From NCBI RefSeq assembly GCF_019805165.1, contig NZ_RWIJ01000102.1, forward strand, positions 1 through 64,000: DNA of 64,000 nucleotides, written 5' to 3'. Every line of letters begins with the position of its first letter. Position 1 is the stretch's first letter. Made by a program: the position numbers and the translations under genes. This DNA comes from Azospirillum sp. 412522 (GTDB lineage: Bacteria; Pseudomonadota; Alphaproteobacteria; Azospirillales; Azospirillaceae). Below the pieces are notes generated by a model that worked only from the letters and a program-made list of their open reading frames with translations, searched no databases and was not told where the DNA came from. Positions 34,861 through 43,625 of this stretch are shown here, one piece after another.

Positions 34861-36659
34861 CAGCTTGCCTCCCCGGCCTTGTACCAAGGCTCGTCCCGGA
34901 TCAGGGCACCGAGCCAGGGTGGCAGCTTCTTCGAATTGGCGCGGCGGGTGAAGGCCGCGAGGTCCGCTCCGGCCTCGGCTGCCACCTTGGCCAGGATGAG
35001 GGCGCCATGGATCCCGGCGGGCGGCTGGAGCCAGTCGCCGTGGGAGCGGAAGCGTTCGATCATCGCCTTCATGACGGCGGTCCGCTCGGCTTCAGGGATG
35101 GCGTTGGCGGCGGCGATCGCCGAGGGCGAGGCCATCTTGGTGGTGCCAAGCAGCACCCTCAGCCCCTCGGTGGCGGCTTCGGATAGGCCGCCCTTCAGGC
35201 TGCGCAGCGGCATGGTCTCGCGGCTCAGGTAGACGAGCGGGCGCAGGTTGATGCCCGCCAGCGGCGGGTCGAGGGCCAACCACTCGCGAACGAACGCCGC
35301 CCTGGGCTTCCATTCCTTCGGGCAATCGCCCTCGAACGCCCGCTCGTCGTCGAGGTGTTGTGCCAGCTTTGCCAGCACCTCGGGCTTGCCGTCGGGGGAT
35401 GCGTTGATCTCCCGGTATAGGTAGGTCACCGAGGCGGCGTCGGTGCAGCGCTCGAACAGGGCCAGCTTGGCGACAAGAGCCTCGTCGACCGGCATCTTGC
35501 GGCGCTCAGCGATCTTCGCGCGCATGCGCACAACGTTCAGCATGCGCTTGACGATGCGCGGGTTGCCGCGGACTTTGTCCGAGTTCACCAGCATCGGCGC
35601 CATGCGATCGGCGATGCCGAAGCCTCGCGCGAGGTCTGCTGAGGCTTGGCCGAGCAGGGCAAGCGCGTCCTCCGTGCTGATCGGCTCCTCCGCCCATGCT
35701 TTGCGCAGGTTGTCCTCAAGCCGGATGCGCAGGGCCTCGAGCTGTTCGGGAGGCACGTCGGGATCTGCCGACGCGAACAGCAGAAACAGATAGGCACGGA
35801 TTTCCTGCACGCCGATGGCTGGGACGCGCACCGGCACCTGGATGAGCTTGTCAAGGTAGTCAGTAACGTGCCGGTCGCCCGGATCGTTGAAGAACGTGGA
35901 AACCGAGTGTCGAACCATGTCCTCGTCGGCGGCGACGACAAAGGCGGTGTGGTCCATGAACAGGAACAGGCGCAGAGCTTCCAGCGTGTGGATGGTCTGC
36001 GGCGGCAGGCAGCGATCAAGGTTGTCGACGAAAACTACCAAGGTCTTTCCGATGCCGCGAAGGACCTCCTCGAACTCCCTGTGGAAGGCGGCGATCTCCT
36101 TGGGTGGTGTCCTCTTTTTCTCAGGCTCCAGCAGGCCCTTGCCGCGCTCCTTGGCCTTCTTTCCGGCCTCCTGCGCCGCTTCGATGTCCTCCGCGTCACC
36201 TTCCCCCGAGATAAGGTTGTCGACGGCGTCGAATCCCTTGCTCAGCCAGCCCATAGTCGGCACGCCGTGGGCGAGCGCAACGGCCTCGGCAGCCAGCCCG
36301 AATGCGCGCATTTTGTTCACGCGCCCAAGAAGGCTCCTTGCTTTAACGACCAGGCCCTTGTCGTCCTTGGCCGCTTTCAGGAGCGTGGTAGCGATGACCT
36401 CCATCAGCGCCGCGCGGGCATCGTCGAATCCCTGGTAGAGCCAAGCGTCGAAGCGGACGACGATGAACTGCCCTTTCCGGTCCTCGGTGGAGAGCCCGGT
36501 ATCGATCAGGTTCAGCAGCGTGGACTTACCGGTGCCCCAGGTGCCGAACACGCCGACTGACACCGGCCGCATGGTCGGGGATCCGACTACGTCCACCACC
36601 AAGTCCGCGACCTCAGAAAAATTTAAGAAGTCCTGCCTCGCGTCAACGTCTGCCCACAT
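34860..36659 (-). CDS. qatA: QatA, KAP-family P-loop ATPase of the Qat defence system
   Basis: A 599-residue KAP-type NTPase. The Walker A is VGVFGTWGTGKSTLLNL (about 37-50). The FDAWLYQG block typical of KAP proteins follows, and the Walker B region is TLVVFVDNLDRCLPPQTIHTLEAL (quoted in part, about 235) with sensor FVVAADEDMV. There is no clear membrane pair, unlike some KAP proteins; the segment about 125-150 is moderately hydrophobic. QatA is thought to be the ATP-driven sensor of the system. ATG at 36659 was chosen; a GTG 14 codons upstream is in frame. First gene of the operon. Confidence 0.88.
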   Translation of the reverse strand: MWADVDARQDFLNFSEVADLVVDVVGSPTMRPVSVGVFGTWGTGKSTLLNLIDTGLSTEDRKGQFIVVRFDAWLYQGFDDARAALMEVIATTLLKAAKDDKGLVVKARSLLGRVNKMRAFGLAAEAVALAHGVPTMGWLSKGFDAVDNLISGEGDAEDIEAAQEAGKKAKERGKGLLEPEKKRTPPKEIAAFHREFEEVLRGIGKTLVVFVDNLDRCLPPQTIHTLEALRLFLFMDHTAFVVAADEDMVRHSVSTFFNDPGDRHVTDYLDKLIQVPVRVPAIGVQEIRAYLFLLFASADPDVPPEQLEALRIRLEDNLRKAWAEEPISTEDALALLGQASADLARGFGIADRMAPMLVNSDKVRGNPRIVKRMLNVVRMRAKIAERRKMPVDEALVAKLALFERCTDAASVTYLYREINASPDGKPEVLAKLAQHLDDERAFEGDCPKEWKPRAAFVREWLALDPPLAGINLRPLVYLSRETMPLRSLKGGLSEAATEGLRVLLGTTKMASPSAIAAANAIPEAERTAVMKAMIERFRSHGDWLQPPAGIHGALILAKVAAEAGADLAAFTRRANSKKLPPWLGALIRDEPWYKAGEAS

Positions 36660-36701
36660 CCCTGCCCATCTCCACTCGCTTTCCGATGGCAACACCGGCA
36701 C

Positions 36702-37000
36702 ACGGCCGATCTAAAGGATAGCGGAATCTCTACCAAAGGTCGATCAAATGCAAAAAGACCAGAGTTTGCCAGCTAGGTTGCAAAGCCTCTGAGATACCGG
36801 CCTGCTTGACGGTGGACAGTGTGCTTCATGGGTATCAATCGAACCACCCAACGACCTCGTCCAACGAGGCGTTCACGAGCAGGAGGCGGTCACCTTGGAT
36901 AGCTAAGGTCCGCCTCCGACATATTTGTTGCGCCCTGGGTGACCTTCCGTGAGGAGATCGGCGAGGACCGTCGGGCGATGTGCCTTGCGTGCCCGTCGTC
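36702..37000. other. Region between qatA and IS256-type element
   Basis: About 300 bp without a recognised gene. The qat promoter should lie in the left part. Its last eight bases (36993-37000) belong to the target duplication of the insertion sequence. Confidence 0.4.
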
Positions 37001-38399
37001 GGAGCTATGCGGGAGATTGGGTGACGGTCCGATCAGGCGGCGCTCTGTGACGCGGCTTCGGTGACCTCGATACCGTCGCGGAATGTGACGCCGTGGATCA
37101 CCTTGGGCAACAGGTTTTCGCCCTGGAGGCGGCGCCAGGTCTTCGCGGCGGCGGTGACCAACTTGAAGACCATCAGCTTGGCGGTCTCCTGCGACAGCGC
37201 CCCCTTGGTCCGGACAGTCCGGTGGCGGACGGTGGCGAAGACGCTCTCGATGGGGTTGCTGGTCCGGATATGCTCCCAGTGCTCGGCAGGGAAGTCGTAG
37301 AAGGCGAGCAGCGCCTCGCGGTCCTTGGTCAGGCACTCCACCGCCTTGGCGTGCTTGGCCGCGTATTTCTTCACAAACACGTCCAGGGCGGCCTGCGCCG
37401 TGGCCCGGTCCGGCGCCATCCAGATCTCGCGCAGGTCCTGCTTCATCGTCGGCTGCACGGACTTGGCCACCTTGTTCAGCACGTTGGCGGTCTTATGCAC
37501 CCAGCAGCGCTGGTGCCGGGTGCCGGGGAAGACCTCCTCCAGGGCCTTCCAGAAGCCGAGCGCGCCGTCGGCCACCGCCAGTTCCGGGGCGATGCTCAGA
37601 CCGCGGGCCTGGATGTCGAGCAGCAACTCGCGCCAGCTCTGCGCGCTCTCACGCACGCCGACCTGGAAGCCGATCAACTCCTTCCTTCCCTCTGGCGTGG
37701 CGCCGATGATCACCAGCATGCACTCGGCCACCGGCTCCATGCGGGCCTGGAGGTAGACGCCATCGGCCCAGATGTAGACATAGCGCCGCGCCGACAGGTC
37801 GCGCTTTTGCCAGCGCGCGTAGTCGGCCGCCCAGTCCTGCTTCAGCCGGGCGATGACGGACGGCGACAGGTTCGGGGCATCCTTGCCGAGCAGGGCGCTC
37901 AGCGCGTCCTGGAAGTCGCCGGTGGAGACGCCGCGCAGGTACAGCACCGGCAGCAGGGCATCCAGGCTTTTGGTGCGCCGCGCCCAGCGGGGCAGGATCG
38001 CCGAGGTGAAGCGGACCCGCTCGCCGCCCTCGTCGGCACCGCGGTCGCGCACCTTGGCGCGGCGCACCTCAACCGGCCCGATGCCGGTCTGGATGGTGCG
38101 CTCGGGGCCATGGCCATGCCGCACGATCCGGTCGCGCCCGTCCGGCAGCTTGAGATCCTTCATGGCGGCCCGGAAGGCGTCCACCTCCGCCTCGATGGCC
38201 TGCTCCAGCAGCCGACGCGCGCCGGTGCGCAGGATGCTGGTCAGCGGATCATCGATCTCCTCCGGCTGACGCAGCCGGACAACGTTGCTATCCTCGTTCA
38301 TGGCGTATCGCTCCCTCGTGGAGGTTCTGGCAGGTTTGGTCACCCACCTCGATACGCCGCCCCTTCAGACCGTCATCACCCAGATTCCCGCATAGCTCC
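37001..38399 (-). mobile_element. Complete IS256-family insertion sequence
   Basis: The element is 1399 bp with imperfect terminal inverted repeats. The left end begins GGAGCTATGCGGGAGATTGG and the right end, read inward on the other strand, begins GGAGCTATGCGGGAATCTGG. The flanks repeat CGTCGTC directly outside both ends (36994-37000 and 38400-38406); one more base can be counted on either side, giving the 8-bp target duplication expected for this family. Ends, transposase and duplication are all intact, so the insertion looks recent. It landed 77 bp upstream of the secreted nuclease gene. Confidence 0.9.
37033..38301 (-). CDS. IS256-family transposase
   Basis: A 422-residue DDE transposase of the Mutator-like group. 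The N-terminal region reads LLEQAIEAEVDAFRAAM. The first Asp is in YIWADGVYLQAR and the second in ELAVADGALGFWKAL, followed by QRCWVHKTANVLNKV. The Glu is in SNPIESVFATVRHRT. All three catalytic residues and the C/W-H signature are present. The start is ATG at 38301; an in-frame start at 38343 is possible. Confidence 0.93.
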   Translation of the reverse strand: MNEDSNVVRLRQPEEIDDPLTSILRTGARRLLEQAIEAEVDAFRAAMKDLKLPDGRDRIVRHGHGPERTIQTGIGPVEVRRAKVRDRGADEGGERVRFTSAILPRWARRTKSLDALLPVLYLRGVSTGDFQDALSALLGKDAPNLSPSVIARLKQDWAADYARWQKRDLSARRYVYIWADGVYLQARMEPVAECMLVIIGATPEGRKELIGFQVGVRESAQSWRELLLDIQARGLSIAPELAVADGALGFWKALEEVFPGTRHQRCWVHKTANVLNKVAKSVQPTMKQDLREIWMAPDRATAQAALDVFVKKYAAKHAKAVECLTKDREALLAFYDFPAEHWEHIRTSNPIESVFATVRHRTVRTKGALSQETAKLMVFKLVTAAAKTWRRLQGENLLPKVIHGVTFRDGIEVTEAASQSAA

Positions 38400-38475
38400 C
38401 GTCGTCGTGCTCCACGATGGTTACATCCGTCCGCAAGCTGTCGTAGCTTCAGCCTGCTTTGGGAATGGAGAACAC

Positions 38476-39354
38476 ATGCCTCGCGGACCACATGCCGTTG
38501 CCCGATGGGCGGTCGCCTGCGCGCTTCCGGCGCTCGTTCTGTTCGCCCTTCCGGTTACGGTCGATGCCGCGCCAACGGCATGTCCGGACCATTATGCCGG
38601 GGCCTTGGCACCGGACCTGATCAACCCGAAACTGGCCGCCAAGACGCGGGAGCTCTGCTACTCAGCCTTTGCCGTTCTGCATTCGGGGGTGACACGCACA
38701 CCGCTCTATGCGGTCGAGCACTTGACCCGCGACAGTGTCGCCGCCGCCAAGGGTCTCCAGCGTCCCGAGGCCAGCGCATTCCATGCCGAACCCAGGCTGC
38801 CGCCGGACGAACGCTCCGAGTTGGCCGATTTCAAGCGCTCCGGCTACGATAGAGGGCATCTGGTTCCATCAGCCAACGAACCAACGCCGAATGCCCAGCG
38901 GGAGAGCTTCAGCTTGGCGAACATGATCCCCCAGGTGGGCGAGAGCAACCGCGGGATCTGGAGCGCCATTGAAGGAGCGACCAGGCATCTCGCGAACACC
39001 CGCGGCGAGATCTATGTCGTGACCGGTCCGGTGTTCCTGGGTACCAACCTCCAGCGCATCGGCGGCCGGGTCCTCGTGCCGACCCATGTCTACAAAGCCA
39101 TCTACGATCCGCGCCGCCGCGAGGCCGCCGCCTATCTCGTGCCCAACGCACCGGGGAACGATTACCAGCGCATCCCTATTGCACAGCTGGAAGAGGTCAC
39201 CGGCATCGCAGTCTTCCCGGGTATCCCGGCCGCGGCCAAGTCGACAGTGCTGGCTCTTCCGGAACCCCAGGCGCCGGGGCGGGGACGGAAGAAGGATGAG
39301 CCCGGTTTCTCTGAACGCGACGTCCTGAAGTTCCTGAAGGGGTTGGTGCAATGA
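38476..39354 (+). CDS. Secreted DNA/RNA non-specific endonuclease (NUC1 family)
   Basis: A 292-residue nuclease with a signal peptide (positive start, then ALPALVLFALPVTVDA, cut near AAP). The catalytic block is GYDRGHLVPSANEP (about 133), holding the DRGH general base, followed by SLANMIPQVGESNRGIW, which supplies the metal-binding Asn. The family digests DNA and RNA with Mg2+. ATG at 38476 has GGAG five bases upstream. The gene overlaps the next small gene by ATGA. The nearby IS256-type insertion may have replaced or changed its promoter. Confidence 0.88.
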   Translation: MPRGPHAVARWAVACALPALVLFALPVTVDAAPTACPDHYAGALAPDLINPKLAAKTRELCYSAFAVLHSGVTRTPLYAVEHLTRDSVAAAKGLQRPEASAFHAEPRLPPDERSELADFKRSGYDRGHLVPSANEPTPNAQRESFSLANMIPQVGESNRGIWSAIEGATRHLANTRGEIYVVTGPVFLGTNLQRIGGRVLVPTHVYKAIYDPRRREAAAYLVPNAPGNDYQRIPIAQLEEVTGIAVFPGIPAAAKSTVLALPEPQAPGRGRKKDEPGFSERDVLKFLKGLVQ

Positions 39355-39599
39355 TCAAGCCGTATGCCGATGACGCCGGAACCATGAAGATCGGGGACAT
39401 CGAGGTCGAGAACGGCACCGATCGGGTAGCGCTCTATGGGTCGATCGATCTCACGCGCGACAAGAAGGGACTGGATCATGCCCGCAGGCTCCGCGACCTG
39501 CTGGCCGCCGTCGTGCAATCCCTCGAGGCCGAGGCAGATCTTCCCGACCAACTTCCTCCGCCGAAGCCGACAGATTCGGTCGAGAACCCGTTTCGGTAA
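39351..39599 (+). CDS. Small protein coupled to the secreted nuclease
   Basis: An 82-residue acidic protein (MKIGDIEVENGTDRVALYGS, then helical LDHARRLRDLLAAVVQSLEA). It starts inside the nuclease stop (ATGA). It has no signal peptide, so it stays in the cytoplasm. An inhibitor that protects the producer is possible, but the nuclease is exported, so another role is equally likely. Family unknown. Confidence 0.6.
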   Translation: MIKPYADDAGTMKIGDIEVENGTDRVALYGSIDLTRDKKGLDHARRLRDLLAAVVQSLEAEADLPDQLPPPKPTDSVENPFR

Positions 39600-39707
39600 T
39601 CGGTGAGCCCGAAGAGGCAAAGCTCCCGGCACATCCGAGCGGCCGTCAGCACACGCTATGAGGCCATTCTTGTTCCACCTGTCCAACTCAGGTCTGGAAA
39701 AGTACAT

Positions 39708-39737
39708 TTGGATGCGCAGGCCGATAGGTTGTATAAA
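39708..39737 (+). promoter_or_regulatory. Sigma-70-like promoter upstream of the XRE gene
   Basis: TTGGAT at 39708-39713 and TATAAA at 39732-39737 are separated by 18 bases and lie about 40 bases before the ATG of the XRE regulator. This is a pattern match only. Confidence 0.35.
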
Positions 39738-39775
39738 GAGCGCAGTCGCTCACGTAGACGGATTGGTTGGGTAGC

Positions 39776-40249
39776 ATGGCGCGTCGAAGAAATGGAACCC
39801 AGGCTAAAGACGAAATTGCAGAGGCCACAACGGTTGACCGATATGTTGGAAGTCGCATCCGGCTGCGCCGCACACTCCTGGGCATGACCCAGACGGCGCT
39901 GGGCCAAGCCGTCGGCCTGACGTTCCAGCAGATCCAGAAATACGAGAAGGGAGCCAACAGGGTCTCCGCATCCCGCCTATGGCAGTTTGGGGCGACGCTG
40001 GATGTGCCTGTGTCCTTCTTCTTCGACGGCCTTGCCGACCAGGGCGATCTACCGGACGTGGTCCTCGAACCCGACCTCTGCACACCGGGAGAGCCGGACC
40101 CGATGGCAAGGCGGGAGACGCTTGAGCTCGTCCGAGCCTATTACCGCATCGAGGACCGAGGCCTGCGCAGACGGCTGCTGGACCTGATCAGGGCGGTTGC
40201 CGCAGCGGACGTCCCGGCAGACGCCTTTCTGGCCGCCACCGATGCCTAA
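39776..40249 (+). CDS. XRE-family regulator (alphaproteobacterial type)
   Basis: A 157-residue regulator with helix-turn-helix at about 30-85: GSRIRLRRTLLGMTQTALG, LTFQQIQKYEKGANRVSASR. A short C-terminal helical domain (ETLELVRAYYRIEDRGLRRR) follows. It resembles the numerous SinR/CtrA-type XRE regulators of Rhodospirillales and Rhizobiales plasmids. ATG at 39776 gives MARRRNGTQ; an in-frame start at 39767 is possible. Its stop overlaps the stop of the converging radC by four bases. Confidence 0.8.
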   Translation: MARRRNGTQAKDEIAEATTVDRYVGSRIRLRRTLLGMTQTALGQAVGLTFQQIQKYEKGANRVSASRLWQFGATLDVPVSFFFDGLADQGDLPDVVLEPDLCTPGEPDPMARRETLELVRAYYRIEDRGLRRRLLDLIRAVAAADVPADAFLAATDA

Positions 40250-41040
40250 CGGACGGCGGCTTCCGGCGACGCCGTTGCACCGTCTCGTTCCGCTGCAACA
40301 AGGCGGGCCAGCCGCTTCACGACAGGTTCGCCCAGCAGGGTGACGTAAGAGCGCCTGCCGATGAGGAGGTACTCGACCAATTCGACCCCGAGCAAGCTCC
40401 CGGCTTTCTGGATGTCCGCGCAGGAAACCCTGACGCTGGCCGGGTTCGGTGGTTCATCGCTGGGGCAGCTGTGGACGATCACCAAACCACTGGCGTCCAT
40501 GGTCAGCGCGCGGCTCATGATTTCCCGGACATACAAGGCGACGTCACCAACAGAACCGGTCCGGTGGAGTTCATCGGCAATCAACTGGCGCTGGCGGTCG
40601 AGGAACAGCAGGCGCAGCGTCTGGACCGCCGAGCAGGCGGCACGAAGGCGAGCGTAGGTGACCAGATCCTCGTGAGAGGACAGGAGCGGGCGTTGCTCCA
40701 GCGTAGGGCGCACCAACCGTGCCGCCAGTTCGATGACGGCCCGGAAGCGGAGGGCAGCATGATCGTCCCACGGCATGCCGCCAGGCAGCTTTCCCGCTGA
40801 TGCCGCCGCAATCGCCGTCTCCAGCGAACCATGTCCGGCCAACAGGCGCAGGGCCAGGAGATCGCCATCGGCTTCCGGGGCTGCCATCGCGAGCAAAGAG
40901 GACAGCAGGGTTTCGTCCGGCATCCCCTCCAGGCTGCCGCCGATCTTCGGGTCCCTCATCACTGGGAACGGCCGGGGAATGTCGGCGGCTGCCAGTCTCC
41001 CGGTCTTCGCCCGGGGCGAGGCCTTGGCCGTGCTTGGCAT
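40246..41040 (-). CDS. RadC-family protein with altered JAMM motif
   Basis: A 264-residue RadC (JAB/MPN-fold) protein. The N-terminal helix-hairpin-helix part is present (LLALRLLAGHGSLETAI), then LLFLDRQRQLIADELHRTG. Where RadC normally has HNHPSG, this protein reads VHSCPSDEPPNPASVRVSCAD: the second metal His is Cys, although the first His and the distal Asp remain. Function of RadC is unresolved; an antirestriction-like role on mobile elements is common. It starts 20 bases after the lyase stop with GAGAGG between, so it may be co-transcribed with the biosynthetic operon by chance or by design. Confidence 0.75.
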   Translation of the reverse strand: MPSTAKASPRAKTGRLAAADIPRPFPVMRDPKIGGSLEGMPDETLLSSLLAMAAPEADGDLLALRLLAGHGSLETAIAAASAGKLPGGMPWDDHAALRFRAVIELAARLVRPTLEQRPLLSSHEDLVTYARLRAACSAVQTLRLLFLDRQRQLIADELHRTGSVGDVALYVREIMSRALTMDASGLVIVHSCPSDEPPNPASVRVSCADIQKAGSLLGVELVEYLLIGRRSYVTLLGEPVVKRLARLVAAERDGATASPEAAVR

Positions 41041-41060
41041 GGTCGACCTCTCGTTCCCGC

Positions 41061-42602
41061 TTACGCTTGGCCGGAGCGGCCGCGGCCCGTCCGGTCGAGG
41101 ACGGCGATGCCGAGGACGCCGTCGACCGCTCCACGCAGCGACCGGCGTGCCTGACGCCAGCGCCGCCGCTGCTCCACCAGCGCGCCACGGCGGCTGCGAA
41201 GCGAGTCCCGCACCCGTTCGATCTCGCTGGCGGTGGATTCGCGCCCGGGGCCGCCGCCATGCTCCTGTGCAGCGGCGATGTCGACCGGCCGCAGCACGGG
41301 CGACCGGGTGCCGCGGAACCACTCCGGCCGAGCCTCTCGCGCGGCGGTCTCCAGATCGACCACTCCCTGGACTGTCATCGAGCGGATGATGTCCCCGACC
41401 TCATGGTGGGCGCGGCGGAACGGCATGCCATGCTCCCGGACCAGCCAGTCGGCCAGCGCGGTGGCGTTGGTCTGGCCGGACACCGCCCTGAGGCGCATGG
41501 CTCCCTGGTTCGGCTCCGCCCCGGCCACGATCAGCCGGACCAGCGTCAGCGCATCCAGCATTCCCGAGGCCGCCGACCATACCGGCTTGACGCCCTCGGT
41601 GCCGACGGCGATGGAGTTGGAGAAGGGGGTGGCGTGCATCGCCATCGCTGCCGACGTCAGCGCTCCCATTGGCGCTGCCGCCAAGCCCTTGACATGCTCC
41701 AGCATGTAGACGTTGCGCTTCTGCGGCATCATCGAACTGGTGCCGACCAGATCGTCGGCCACCGTCAGGAAGCCGAACTCGCCGGTGGTCCACAGCTGGA
41801 GGTCATGGGCAAGGCGGCTGAGCGTCACGCCGAGGATGCCCAGCGCCGCCAGCAGGCGCAGGACGGCATCGCGCGAGGCCACGGCGTCGATGGAATGCGT
41901 CCAGGGCGCCGAGAAGCCGAGCAGGGCGGCCGTTCGCCGGGTGTCGATGGGAAGCCCGGTGCCACCTACCGCTCCAGCACCCAGCGGGCAGCGGTCGAGA
42001 TCGGCCAGCACGGCATGCAGGGACTCGGCGTCGCGGTCCAGCGCCGCGGCAACCCCGGCGTAATAGTGGGCCAGCGTCACCGGCTGGGCGGGCTGATAGT
42101 GGGTGTAGATCGGAAACACGGCGTCGGTGCAGGCCGCAGCGCGGCGCAGGAGCGTGGTCTGGAGCCGGGTCAGGCCGGTCAGCAGGTCGGCGACGACGCT
42201 GCGCAACCGCAGGCGCAGCGCGGTGGCGCCCAAGTCGTTGCGCGAACGAGCCGTCTGGAGGACGCCGCCGATCTCCTCGCCGAGGTCGGCGATGAGATAG
42301 GTCTCGTAGAGCAGGTAGACTCCGCGCGGGGCCGCACGGCCGCGCAGGACGGCGAAGCCCGAGCATTCCATCTCGTCGATGCGCCGCAGCAGAGGCGAGA
42401 CCTGCGCCACCGGCAGCAGGCCGGTCTCGGCCATCATCACCAGATGCGCCCGGTCCACTTGGGTGATCCAGGGCAGGTCACGGTCGATGGCGTCGTCGGC
42501 GACGTCGCCGAACAGGATGGACTGGGCCTTCGGGTTGAGCGTCCCAGCCACCCGGCCGGTGTCGCCGAGGTGGGCCAGGATCTGGGCGTTGCTGATCACC
42601 AT
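41061..42602 (-). CDS. Argininosuccinate-lyase/fumarase superfamily enzyme
   Basis: A 513-residue lyase of the aspartase/fumarase fold. It shows the family signature GTSSMMPQKRNVYMLEHV (about 282) and the earlier blocks LQTARSRNDLGATALRLR (about 115) and YTHYQPAQPVTLAHYY (about 165), all as in argininosuccinate lyase. A terminal Arg-rich extension (after about 450) is unusual. In this operon its likely job is to remove fumarate from an aspartate adduct, leaving an amino group, as proposed for diaminobutyrate synthesis. It lacks arginine-pathway neighbours, so a housekeeping ArgH role is unlikely. ATG at 42602 follows GGAG. Confidence 0.85.
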   Translation of the reverse strand: MVISNAQILAHLGDTGRVAGTLNPKAQSILFGDVADDAIDRDLPWITQVDRAHLVMMAETGLLPVAQVSPLLRRIDEMECSGFAVLRGRAAPRGVYLLYETYLIADLGEEIGGVLQTARSRNDLGATALRLRLRSVVADLLTGLTRLQTTLLRRAAACTDAVFPIYTHYQPAQPVTLAHYYAGVAAALDRDAESLHAVLADLDRCPLGAGAVGGTGLPIDTRRTAALLGFSAPWTHSIDAVASRDAVLRLLAALGILGVTLSRLAHDLQLWTTGEFGFLTVADDLVGTSSMMPQKRNVYMLEHVKGLAAAPMGALTSAAMAMHATPFSNSIAVGTEGVKPVWSAASGMLDALTLVRLIVAGAEPNQGAMRLRAVSGQTNATALADWLVREHGMPFRRAHHEVGDIIRSMTVQGVVDLETAAREARPEWFRGTRSPVLRPVDIAAAQEHGGGPGRESTASEIERVRDSLRSRRGALVEQRRRWRQARRSLRGAVDGVLGIAVLDRTGRGRSGQA

Positions 42603-42668
42603 GAGGGTGGCTCCCGGTGAGAAGGAATTTCGGGTGTATGGCTGGTCGGAGCGTGGCTGGTCGCCGGG

Positions 42669-43598
42669 TCAGCGGCTGGAGGTCCGGCGGGCCAGCGTGA
42701 TGCCGACCAGTGCCAGCGCGCTGCCGAGCCATTGGAGCGGGCCCAGGGCCTCGCCGAACAGCATCCAGGCCAGCGCCGCCGCCGCGACCGGCTGGATGAG
42801 CAGGCCGATGGACGAGAAGGTGACGGGCAGGTGGGCCAGCGCATGGGTGATGAGGCCCTGGCCGATGACATGGCAGGCAACGCCCAGCGCCAGCACCACG
42901 GCCCAACCCCAAGCGGTCGCGGGCAGCAGCGGGCCGCCCTCGAGCAAGGCGGCCACCGCCAGCACCAGGGCGGCCGCAGCGCTCGATCCCGCCATGATGA
43001 CGCTGGTCGAGTGGCTGGCCCGCAGGCGTTTCACCGCCATCAAGTAGACGGCGTAGAAGGCGGCGGTGCTGACGGCGATGGCGTCACCCTGCCATTGCCC
43101 CTCCGCCGCGCTTCCCACCGACGCGAACAGCCCGTCGCCAATCAGCAGCGCCATGCCCGACAGCGAGACCGCCAGGGCGACGATCAGCCCGAGGCCGATC
43201 CGCTCGCCGAACAGCAGCCAGCCGAGCAGGGCGACGAAGACCGGTGCGCAGTTGTTGAACAGCGTCGCCTTGGCCACCGAGGTCATGGTGATGCTGAGAT
43301 GCCAGAGTGCAAGGTCCCCCGCCAGCATCAGCCCGGCCATCCCCATCAGCGCCATGTCGGTGACGGTGACGCGCGCGCTGGCAGATTGGGGCGCCTTCCG
43401 TTCGGCGAGCATGCCGAGCCAGAAGAAGGGCAGCGCGATGACCAGCCGGTAGAAGGCGGTGGCGATCGGCTCCAGTTCGCTGACCCGCACCAGGATGGGG
43501 GCGAGCGCAATGGCGAGCGCACCCGCCAGCAGGGAGAGCAGCGCCGGGTTCGCCCCGGCGCGCGACGGTCCGGCGGCCGCAATGGAGGTTGAGGACAT
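42669..43598 (-). CDS. EamA/DMT-family exporter
   Basis: A 309-residue membrane protein with about ten helices in two EamA repeats. The first repeat begins LAIALAPILVRVSELEPIAT and the second begins AIAVSTAAFYAVYLMAVKRL. Members export amino acids and small metabolites. It starts 28 bases after the ATP-grasp stop with an AGGAG site, inside the biosynthetic operon, so it probably exports the product. Confidence 0.88.
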   Translation of the reverse strand: MSSTSIAAAGPSRAGANPALLSLLAGALAIALAPILVRVSELEPIATAFYRLVIALPFFWLGMLAERKAPQSASARVTVTDMALMGMAGLMLAGDLALWHLSITMTSVAKATLFNNCAPVFVALLGWLLFGERIGLGLIVALAVSLSGMALLIGDGLFASVGSAAEGQWQGDAIAVSTAAFYAVYLMAVKRLRASHSTSVIMAGSSAAAALVLAVAALLEGGPLLPATAWGWAVVLALGVACHVIGQGLITHALAHLPVTFSSIGLLIQPVAAAALAWMLFGEALGPLQWLGSALALVGITLARRTSSR

Positions 43599-43625
43599 GG
43601 AAGAGGGCTCCTGCTGCTGTTCCGC

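Noticed and set aside
37093..38475. Plus-strand extension of the secreted nuclease frame through the IS256-type element
   Set aside because: This part lies antisense to the transposase. The nuclease begins at 38476 with a ribosome site and signal peptide.
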